Positions 8,325-15,872 of a stretch of 64,000 nucleotides of DNA are shown piece by piece. The notes under the pieces are model-generated. The model did no database searches. It was given only the letters and a program-made list of their open reading frames with translations, and was not told the origin of the DNA. The position numbers and the translations under genes were made by a program. The stretch's first letter is position 1; each line of letters begins with the position of its first letter. Source of the DNA: Actinomycetota bacterium (GTDB lineage: Bacteria; Actinomycetota; Actinomycetes; Mycobacteriales; Mycobacteriaceae); the NCBI GenBank assembly GCA_018268465.1, contig JAFDWN010000030.1:148626-212625 (forward strand). The letters are read 5' to 3'.

Positions 8325-10133
8325 ATGAGGCGACGCCAGTTTCTCGCCGGAGCAGTCGCCGTGCCGGTTGTCCTCAGCGGCTGCTCGCACCCCGCGAAAC
8401 CAGCCGAGAATTCGGGTGCTGGACCGATGTCGCGGGTCCGCCCCGGACAGCCGGGGTGGCCGTCGCCACAAGACTGGAAATCGTTGTCGGATGGCCTCGA
8501 CGGACGGCTTATCGAGGTGACGTCGCCGCTGTCGGCGTGTCCCGCCGACCCTGACGGATGCGCTCAGGTCTTTCGCGACCTGAAGAACCCGTACTACATC
8601 GGCGACACCGTCGCACTCACTCAGACGTCGGGCTGGCTCGACGCATGGTCGTCGACACCCAGCGTGTACGCGGTTGCCGCCGCCAGCACAGCGGATATCG
8701 TCCGCGCCGTCGACTTCGCCCGTGAACACCGTCTGCGGCTGGTGATTCGAGGTGGCGCGCACAGTTATCTCGGTACATCCAATGCTCCTGACTCGCTTCT
8801 TATTTGGACACGTCACCTCAATACCGTGGCGGTGCACGATTCGTTCACGCCGCAAGGTTGCACCGGCACGGTCGCGGCACAGCCCGCTGTCACTGTGGGG
8901 TCCGGCGCGATGTGGATCGATGTCTACGATGCGGTGACGACCAAAGCCGGCAGGTACGCCCAGGGCGGCGGATGCGCGACGGTCGGGGTGTCGGGATTCC
9001 TGCTCGGCGGCGGCTTCGGCAGCTTCTCGAAGAACTACGGCCTCGGCGCGGCCGGTTTGCTGGAGGCCGAAGTCGTCACCGCCGACGGCCAGGTCCGAAT
9101 CGCCAACGCGTGCACCAACCCCGACCTGTTCTGGGCCCTCAAGGGCGGTGGCGGCGGGACGTTCGGCGTGGTTACCACGCTGACGCTGCGCACCCTCGAA
9201 CTACCCCCCTACTTCGGTTCCGTCACCGGAACGGTGAAGGCACACTCCGACGACGCCTATCACCGGCTGATCACCACGATCCTCGCCTTCTACCAGCAGC
9301 GGTTATTCAACCCGCACTGGGGCGAACAGATCCAATTCAACGCCGACAACACCGTCGAGTTCAAGATGTCCGTCCAGGGACTCGACAGCGCCCAAGCCCG
9401 GGCCGCCTGGCAGCCCTTCCTCGACACCATCGCCGCCGCCCACGACTTCACCACCCCGGAGCCGGTGTCCATCCATCTCATCGCAGCCCAACATTATTGG
9501 GATGCAACCTATCTGCAGGCGAATCACCCGCAGGCAATCATCCACGACGACCGGCCCGGCAGCCCTCCCGGCAACATCTACTGGACCGGAAACCGCGAGG
9601 AGGCCGGGATCTTCCTCTACGGCTACCAGTCGACGTGGCTGCCCGCTGCGTTGCTGACCGCGCCTCGACAGCGGGCGCTGGCCGACGCCCTGTTCGCCGC
9701 GACTCGCCACCACCGGACCACTCTGCACCTCAACAAGGGCCTCGCCGGTGCACCCGATGCAGCTCGAGTCGAGATCGCCGACACTGCTATCAATCCCGCT
9801 GTCAGCGATGCGTTCGCCTTGGCGATCGTCGCCGATGGTCAGCAGCCTGCCTTTCCCGATATCGCGAGCCATACACCTGACGTGACCGCCGGCCGAGCAG
9901 TGGCGGCGAAGATCACCCGGGCGATGGCCGAGCTACGCAAGGTGGCGCCGGACGCGGGCTCCTATCTCAACGAGACCGACTTCTTCGAAACCAACTGGCA
10001 GCAGTCTTTCTGGGGACCCAACTACCAGCGGCTGGCCGGCGTCAAGAACCGGTACGACCCCGACGGGCTGTTCTTCGTTCACCACGGAGTGGGTAGCGAC
10101 CGGTGGAGTTCTGACGGCTTCACCCACCGGTAG
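8325..10133 (+). CDS. Tat-exported lipoprotein FAD oxidase, berberine-bridge-enzyme type
   Basis: A 602-residue protein. The N-terminus is a twin-arginine lipoprotein signal: MRRRQFLAGAVAVPVVLSGC, with the lipobox Cys at residue 20. The FAD_binding_4 domain contains RGGAHSYLG (His146) and GGGCATVGVSG (Cys217). These correspond to the His and Cys that attach FAD at two points in bicovalent BBE-like enzymes. The C-terminus (YLNETDF...WGPNYQRLAGVKNRYDP) is the BBE domain. Expected role: membrane-anchored oxidation of an alcohol, sugar or similar substrate outside the cytoplasm, with H2O2 production. The start is at ATG 8325, with GTG 8322 as alternative. It lies two genes away from a second Tat lipoprotein redox enzyme. 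Confidence 0.92.
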   Translation: MRRRQFLAGAVAVPVVLSGCSHPAKPAENSGAGPMSRVRPGQPGWPSPQDWKSLSDGLDGRLIEVTSPLSACPADPDGCAQVFRDLKNPYYIGDTVALTQTSGWLDAWSSTPSVYAVAAASTADIVRAVDFAREHRLRLVIRGGAHSYLGTSNAPDSLLIWTRHLNTVAVHDSFTPQGCTGTVAAQPAVTVGSGAMWIDVYDAVTTKAGRYAQGGGCATVGVSGFLLGGGFGSFSKNYGLGAAGLLEAEVVTADGQVRIANACTNPDLFWALKGGGGGTFGVVTTLTLRTLELPPYFGSVTGTVKAHSDDAYHRLITTILAFYQQRLFNPHWGEQIQFNADNTVEFKMSVQGLDSAQARAAWQPFLDTIAAAHDFTTPEPVSIHLIAAQHYWDATYLQANHPQAIIHDDRPGSPPGNIYWTGNREEAGIFLYGYQSTWLPAALLTAPRQRALADALFAATRHHRTTLHLNKGLAGAPDAARVEIADTAINPAVSDAFALAIVADGQQPAFPDIASHTPDVTAGRAVAAKITRAMAELRKVAPDAGSYLNETDFFETNWQQSFWGPNYQRLAGVKNRYDPDGLFFVHHGVGSDRWSSDGFTHR

Positions 10134-10193
10134 GCCCGAGATTGAGCGGTAATTGACCAGACGTACTCGATAAGCGGTGACACGATATGCGAG

Positions 10194-13100
10194 GTGGGAG
10201 TCAGCCGGGAAGGTGACGGTGGACGGACGGCCACAGAGCTGATCTGCCGTACCTGCGGCGCGCATGCCAGTTCGACGGGCAGGTTCTGCAGCGAGTGCGG
10301 TGCTCGGCACGTCCAGGCGACCCGCACAGCCGCCGAGTACAAGCAGGTGACGGTGCTGTTCGCCGATTTGGTGCGGTCCATGGAGCTTGCGGCGGTCCTC
10401 GACATGGAGCGGCTGCGCGAGGTCATCACCGAGCTGGTGGAACGGTGCGCGAGGGTAGCGCAGCGCTACGGCGGGACCGTGGAGTACACCGGCGACGGGG
10501 TGATGGTGTTGTTCGGCGCGCCGGTCGCAGTGGAGGATCACGCGTTCGACGCATGCCATGCCGCCCTGGCGATTCAGCAGGAGGCTGGCGGGCTGGCTAA
10601 CGAGGTTCGCCGCCGCGACGGCGTGATGCTGCAGGTGCGGATCGGCCTGAACTCCGGTCGGGTGATCGCCGGTGAGGTCGGTGCGGGGTCGTCCAGATAC
10701 GCCGCGACGGGAGAGACGGTCGGGTTTGCGCACCGGATGGAATCGGCCGCTCCGCCGGGCGGGGTGATGGTGTCCGAGTCGACCGCGCGACTCGTCGAGC
10801 ACAGGGTGGTTCTGGCTGAACCGGAATGGGTGCACATCAAGGGCACCGAAGAACCCGTGCGCGCTCAACGGCTGCTGTCGATCGTCCCGCGTGATGACGT
10901 GGCCGGACGCACCGAGGCGAGCCTCGTCGGCCGGCGCTGGGAAATGGCGGCTCTCGACGCACTCATGGAGCGCGCCATCGGCCGGCGCGGGGGTGTGGTG
11001 AATCTCGTGGGTGCACCGGGCATCGGCAAGAGCCGGTTGGCCCGGGAGTCCGCGGCGCTGGCAGCCGGTCGCGGAGCGGACGTGTTTTGGGCATTCTGCG
11101 AATCGCACGCTCGCGACATCCCGTTCTCCGCCGTCACCAGTCTGCTGCGGGCAGGTAATGAAGTGGCCGACCTCAGCGGCCACGCCGCCCGTGTGAGAAT
11201 GCGCCAGCAGATCCCGGACGCCGACCCGCAAGATCTGCTCCTGCTCGATGACCTCCTCGGTATCTTCGACCCGGATGCGCTTCTCCCCCAATTGGATCCG
11301 GACGATCGTCGGCGCCGGTTGACCGCACTGATCACCATGCGCGCGCTGGCCCGAAGTACACCGGCGCTGTTCATCATCGAGGATGCGCACTGGGTTGATC
11401 CGGTCAGCGAGTCGATGCTGTCCGACTTGATGCCAGTGATCCCGCGGACGTCATCGATGGTGCTGATCACCTCCCGACCCGAGTATGGGGGCGCGTTGCT
11501 GCGGGTCGCTGGCGCGCATACGATAACCATTGGCCCACTGGGTGATTCGGACATCACCGCGCTGCTCGGCGAGCTGCTCGGGTCGGATCCCTCGATCGGC
11601 GAGTTGGCGGCGGTCATCACCGAGCGGGCGGCCGGCAACCCGTTCTTCGCCGAGGAGATGGTGCGCGAGTTGGTCCAGCGCGGCGTGCTGGCGGGTGGAC
11701 GCGGCGGCTATACGTGTCGCGCCGATGCCGCCGAGGTGAGCGTTCCTGCCACGGTGGCCGCTGCCATCGGCGCGCGCATCGACCGGTTGAGCGTCCCGGC
11801 ACGGCGGACGTTGACCGCGGCGTCGGTGATCGGCGCCCGTTTCGAGGTGGAACTGTTGTCCGCGTTGGGTATCGACGCCGCATTCGACGAGCTGCTCGGC
11901 GCGGAGCTGATCGATCAGGTGCGGGCGAGCCCCAGCGCCGAGTACGGGTTCCGGCATCCGCTCATCCGCGCGGTGGCCTACGAATCGCAGCTGAAATCCG
12001 ATCGCGCCGAATGGCACCGACGCCTTGCCGCGGCCATCGAAAAGCGCACGCCGGCGTCGACGGACGACAACGCGGCGCTGATCGCGGAACATCTGCAGTC
12101 CGGTGGCGACCTGCGCGCGGCGTACGGGTGGCATATGCGTGCCGGCGCGTGGTCGGCGAACCGCGATCTCAATGCCGCACGGCTGAGCTGGGAGCGCGCT
12201 CGCGAGATCGCCGACCAGCTGCCCGCCCCGGATTTTCCCCACCCAGCTTCGCCCGCCCCGGACCTCGACGTCCTGTCGATGCGCATCGCCCCCCGCACCA
12301 TGCTGTGTGCCACCGACTGGCAAGCCCGTGAGGTTCGGGAAAGCCGGGCCCGCTTCGCAGAGCTGCGCGAGTTGTGCACGGCAACCGGGGACAAGGCCTC
12401 GCTGGCAATCGCCATGACCGCGTTGGCCACCGAACTGCTGTACGCCGGGCGCGCGGTCGAGGCGGCGGACATGTCATCCCAACAAGTGGCGCTGTTCGAG
12501 TCGATGGACGATCCCACCTCGGCCATGGGGTTGGCTGCCATAAGCTTCGTCAGCTGGAACGGTGTCCTCGACTTCGGTGCAGTGTTGCGGTGGTCGCAGA
12601 GGATCACCGACCTGGCCGCCGGCGACCCCGCCAAAGGCGCCGGTTACGGTGTCGGATCACCGTTGGCCGTCGCGTTGGCATGGCGTGGGACTGCCCGGTG
12701 GTGCCTGGGCCGTCCCGGATGGCGCCAGGACCTCGACGACGCGGTCGCGATTGCCCGATGCTGCAATGCGGAAACCTTCTCCGGTGCCGTCGCCTGGACC
12801 TACGGTTTCGCAGTGCAGTACGGGGTGCTTCGGGCCGACGACTCCCTGATCAGCACCTGCGAGGACGCGGTGCAGACTGCCCGCAATGCCAGCAGCGATC
12901 GGGCATTGGGCTTGGCCGGGTACACGTTGGCAGTCGGACTGCTGAATCAGGACGACGCGGGCGACCGCCAGCGCGGGCTGGAACTGATGATGCAGACCCG
13001 CGATATCTGGCTGCGCAAGCGGGGTCTGTTCCTCATCCCGGTTACCGACGTGTGGGCCGCCCGGGAACAGGCCAGGCGCGGCGACCGCGACATGGCCATC

Positions 13101-13439
13101 CGCGCAGTGCGCCAAGCCCTTACAGAACTGCGCACGGGATACCCCTTCTATACCGTCTGGGCTACCGGCGTTCTGGTGGAGGCGCTGGTGGATCGCGCCG
13201 CCGACGGCGATCTGGCCGAAGCTCAAGAGGCGACCGACCAGTTGGCGAACGTGTCGGCGGACGTCAGTTCGGCGATGCTCGAGATCACGCTTCTGCGACT
13301 GCGCACGCTCATATCCCGCGCCGGCGGCGACAAGGCCGGTCACCGGCACCTGTTGAGTCGGTACCGCGCCATGGCTGAATCGCTTGGCTTCGAAGGACAT
13401 ATCGCGTGGGCCGCGGCGATGGTCGACCGGCTTCTGTAG
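10194..13439 (+). CDS. Class III cyclase-like domain fused to AAA ATPase and TPR-like region (signalling protein)
   Basis: A 1081-residue multidomain protein. Residues 18-36 form a zinc ribbon (Cys18, Cys21, Cys32, Cys35). Residues about 48-225 are a class III nucleotide cyclase domain with both metal-binding Asp motifs (LFADLV; TGDGVMVLF). The usual transition-state Asn is absent: TGETVGFAHRMES stands where D.VN.AAR.E is expected. An ATPase module follows, with Walker A GAPGIGKSRL from residue 273 and Walker B LFIIEDAHW. The C-terminal 500 residues are helical repeats. Unlike several mycobacterial relatives it has no C-terminal LuxR HTH. It is likely a sensor/STAND-type regulator; cyclase activity is doubtful. 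Confidence 0.9.
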   Translation: MGVSREGDGGRTATELICRTCGAHASSTGRFCSECGARHVQATRTAAEYKQVTVLFADLVRSMELAAVLDMERLREVITELVERCARVAQRYGGTVEYTGDGVMVLFGAPVAVEDHAFDACHAALAIQQEAGGLANEVRRRDGVMLQVRIGLNSGRVIAGEVGAGSSRYAATGETVGFAHRMESAAPPGGVMVSESTARLVEHRVVLAEPEWVHIKGTEEPVRAQRLLSIVPRDDVAGRTEASLVGRRWEMAALDALMERAIGRRGGVVNLVGAPGIGKSRLARESAALAAGRGADVFWAFCESHARDIPFSAVTSLLRAGNEVADLSGHAARVRMRQQIPDADPQDLLLLDDLLGIFDPDALLPQLDPDDRRRRLTALITMRALARSTPALFIIEDAHWVDPVSESMLSDLMPVIPRTSSMVLITSRPEYGGALLRVAGAHTITIGPLGDSDITALLGELLGSDPSIGELAAVITERAAGNPFFAEEMVRELVQRGVLAGGRGGYTCRADAAEVSVPATVAAAIGARIDRLSVPARRTLTAASVIGARFEVELLSALGIDAAFDELLGAELIDQVRASPSAEYGFRHPLIRAVAYESQLKSDRAEWHRRLAAAIEKRTPASTDDNAALIAEHLQSGGDLRAAYGWHMRAGAWSANRDLNAARLSWERAREIADQLPAPDFPHPASPAPDLDVLSMRIAPRTMLCATDWQAREVRESRARFAELRELCTATGDKASLAIAMTALATELLYAGRAVEAADMSSQQVALFESMDDPTSAMGLAAISFVSWNGVLDFGAVLRWSQRITDLAAGDPAKGAGYGVGSPLAVALAWRGTARWCLGRPGWRQDLDDAVAIARCCNAETFSGAVAWTYGFAVQYGVLRADDSLISTCEDAVQTARNASSDRALGLAGYTLAVGLLNQDDAGDRQRGLELMMQTRDIWLRKRGLFLIPVTDVWAAREQARRGDRDMAIRAVRQALTELRTGYPFYTVWATGVLVEALVDRAADGDLAEAQEATDQLANVSADVSSAMLEITLLRLRTLISRAGGDKAGHRHLLSRYRAMAESLGFEGHIAWAAAMVDRLL

Positions 13440-13466
13440 ATCACTCGGGATTGCAGTCGGGCGGCG

Positions 13467-15026
13467 CTACGTACGGCGCTCGAACCCGATGTCATCGCCG
13501 ATCACGGTGGATGGGCCAATCGGCAACGCCTCTGGATCATCGCCACCCACCGGGATGAATGCCAGCCGATCCCGCCAGACCTTACGCAGCAGATCCTCGA
13601 ACGCCATGATCGTGAGTTGCTCACCGGGGCAACGCCGATAGCCGAATCCAAAGGGTGCGAAGCCCGCGTAATCACATACCGGCAGTGGCCGGTCGTCGAC
13701 GACGCCGAACACCGTTCCGAAGGCGCTGTTCGCAAGGGCCGCCTTGCGCCCGTCCTTCACGTCGAATGTGGTGAGATCGAAAGGACAGTTGGCCAAACCC
13801 ATCTGACGAATCTGCGCCTCGTCGATATCCGCACTGGTGGGCACTCGCCCGTATCGGGACGGATCGAACTCGTCCGGGTTGGTCCATTGGACCCGGTCGT
13901 GGCTGGTCGCGGTGTGCGGGCTCACCATGTAGGTGTGTCGTTCGAACGGTGCCGGGGTGGTCTCCTCCAGCGCCGAGATGCTGCCGCCGTTGGGTGAAAT
14001 AGTCCGGAACAGTTCCATCACGAACCGTTCCAGCGGGGGGAATCCGCCATCCGCCGCGGTGTCGAAGTCACCGCTCATCGTCGTGGCGAATACCTCCCGC
14101 GCCTGCGGATTCCCGCCTGCCTCTTTGAGTGTCGCCATGATGTTGTAGAGGCTGTTGCCCCATTGGCTGAACGCCACGAAGTTATGGAAGCACTCGAACA
14201 CGACATCCTTGTGGTTGAAGTGCTCACTCTCTTCGCCGTTTTTGAGCCAGTACCAAGCGAACGTCCGCTCCGGGCTGGGCGTCCTGCCGGAGCTGATGTC
14301 GGCGAGTCGGTCGTCGATCCACGACTTGAGAAACGCCAGGTTCTTCCGCACCGTCAGATAATTGTCGTACACCACCTGCTGGGTGGGATCTCGGTAAGCC
14401 AGCACGGCGTTGAAGCTTGCACCGATTTGGCGTACCTGCTCGGGTAGCTGGTCACCCCTGACACCGAGATGCAGATCCCAATAGAGATCCCAGAACGTAT
14501 CAAGATAGATACGCATCAACGGTTTACCAGCGTTGGCGGGGGCCAGCAACGCATTGAAGTACCCAACGACCTTCTGCTGGTACATCTTTCGATACAAGTC
14601 GGGCGTGACAGCAGACATGTAGATGCGCTTTCGCCGATTGTCGGGCCCGCGTTTCTCCAGACCCTGAAGAAACACCGTGACCCCTTCTTCCGGATCGGGC
14701 TGCCAGCTCTCACTGAGCAACCCCCACAGGTCGTAGGGCAGCGCGTTCTCTTTGGTCAGCGGCAGGTCGATCATCGGTAGCACCGGCCGCTCACCCGCCG
14801 TGACCCGGTTCATGACATTCGCGACGATGACGTTGTCGACATACGCGGTGTCGAACTTCGCGAGATACTGCTCTCGAAGTTTGGCCACCTCCTCCGGTAA
14901 TCCCATGGCCCCCGACGTGCTTTGTCCCTCTTGCGCCGCAGGCGAGCACGCGATCAACGTCTGTGCGGACACCGCTGCCACCGCACCCGCCCCACCGGCG
15001 AGAAAGTGCCGTCGCTTCACTGTCAT
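13467..15026 (-). CDS. Cytochrome P450-like haem protein with Tat lipoprotein signal
   Basis: 519 residues from ATG 15026, which has a Shine-Dalgarno AAGGGA 6 nt upstream. The N-terminus is a twin-arginine lipoprotein signal (VKRRHFLAGGAGAV, lipobox LIAC, Cys27). The body carries P450 signatures: the K-helix ExxR as ELFR (residues 338-341), EFDPSRYG, and the haem-thiolate loop FGFGYRRCPGEQL with Cys466. The I-helix region (FECFHNFVAFSQWGNSLYN) lacks the usual (A/G)GxxT oxygen-activation motif. That pattern is known in P450s that rearrange peroxides, such as CYP74, without needing electron transfer. No cognate ferredoxin is adjacent. A P450 sent through Tat would be unusual. Confidence 0.85.
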   Translation of the reverse strand: MTVKRRHFLAGGAGAVAAVSAQTLIACSPAAQEGQSTSGAMGLPEEVAKLREQYLAKFDTAYVDNVIVANVMNRVTAGERPVLPMIDLPLTKENALPYDLWGLLSESWQPDPEEGVTVFLQGLEKRGPDNRRKRIYMSAVTPDLYRKMYQQKVVGYFNALLAPANAGKPLMRIYLDTFWDLYWDLHLGVRGDQLPEQVRQIGASFNAVLAYRDPTQQVVYDNYLTVRKNLAFLKSWIDDRLADISSGRTPSPERTFAWYWLKNGEESEHFNHKDVVFECFHNFVAFSQWGNSLYNIMATLKEAGGNPQAREVFATTMSGDFDTAADGGFPPLERFVMELFRTISPNGGSISALEETTPAPFERHTYMVSPHTATSHDRVQWTNPDEFDPSRYGRVPTSADIDEAQIRQMGLANCPFDLTTFDVKDGRKAALANSAFGTVFGVVDDRPLPVCDYAGFAPFGFGYRRCPGEQLTIMAFEDLLRKVWRDRLAFIPVGGDDPEALPIGPSTVIGDDIGFERRT

Positions 15027-15064
15027 GTGTTCCCTTACCAAGTCTGTCGGTGGTTTGACCTGTG

Positions 15065-15454
15065 TCACCGCGTGTTCAGCGCGGCGGCCTTGAGTTGTTC
15101 GAATTCGGTCGGCGTGATGGCGCCGGCATCAAGCAGATCCCTGGCACTGGCGATGTCCTGGGTCGGGGATCGGCCTGCGACCCTGCGGATGTATTCATCG
15201 GTGTGTCGCCGCACCGCTTCGGCGTCTTCGTTGGCGCGCTCGGCCATACCCTTGCCGCGGGCGACGAGGTAGACCAGTGCGGTCAGATAGGGCAGCACCA
15301 CCAGCAGAACCACCCAAATCGCCTTGACAACACCCGATGTCGACCGATCCCGCCAGAACAGGTCGGTCAAGATGTTGAACAGGATGATCAGGTAAGCGAC
15401 GAAGGCGAAGATCAGGATCGTCGACCACAGGAAACTCCAGAACGTTCCCCACAT
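15065..15454 (-). CDS. Membrane protein with PLDc_N-like and SHOCT domains
   Basis: 129 residues. Two hydrophobic helices come first (STILIFAFVAYLIILFNILT; AIWVVLLVVLPYLTALVYLV), separated by the WRD linker typical of the phospholipase-D-nuclease N-terminal (PLDc_N) region. The tail (IASARDLLDAGAITPTEFEQ) is a SHOCT motif, a short domain often found at the ends of actinobacterial membrane proteins. Its stop lies 38 nt before the Tat-P450 start on the same strand, so the two are probably cotranscribed. Function unknown; a role in envelope stress or protein assembly is possible for this type. Confidence 0.88.
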   Translation of the reverse strand: MWGTFWSFLWSTILIFAFVAYLIILFNILTDLFWRDRSTSGVVKAIWVVLLVVLPYLTALVYLVARGKGMAERANEDAEAVRRHTDEYIRRVAGRSPTQDIASARDLLDAGAITPTEFEQLKAAALNTR

Positions 15455-15562
15455 TGGCAGTTTCTCTCCTCAATAGATGACGCGGTGATGACCAGGCCGG
15501 TGCGGGCCAGGCGGCATCGACAGCCGATGGTCGATCGGATGCCACTCAGATGGCGCCTGGTG

Positions 15563-15811
15563 TCAGTGCGTCACTGACTTCGCCTGGCCGCCGGTCGGGG
15601 AAAGGGGCACCCCGCAGCTGTGCCAGCGCACATGCATGGCGTGTTGCCTGATCCCACAGTGCCGACAGTAGAGCGGATTTCGGTGCCCCAGCCGTCCCGC
15701 GGGCGCGAAACCATCCCCCGAGCCCATCCCCGGGCGGCGATGGTGCGCAGTCTCGTATTCTTGGGCGGATTCCACGACCACATACCCCGACAGGGACGGA
15801 GCAGTCGCCAT
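15563..15811 (-). CDS. Possible small zinc-finger-like protein
   Basis: An 82-residue frame from ATG 15811. It contains YCRHCGIRQHAMHVRWHSCG, a CxxC followed by His residues and another Cys, as in small zinc-binding domains. Codons are the G/C-ending ones usual here. Against it: no clear Shine-Dalgarno, and it runs antisense to the leader of the LuxR-type gene. If real it would lie upstream of the SHOCT/P450 genes on the same strand. I know of no family to assign. Confidence 0.35.
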   Translation of the reverse strand: MATAPSLSGYVVVESAQEYETAHHRRPGMGSGDGFAPAGRLGHRNPLYCRHCGIRQHAMHVRWHSCGVPLSPTGGQAKSVTH

Positions 15812-15872
15812 AGTCAGCAATACGCAGACCGCGCGGACCGACCGTCGCTTCCGTCGAACACCGGTCACCGTC

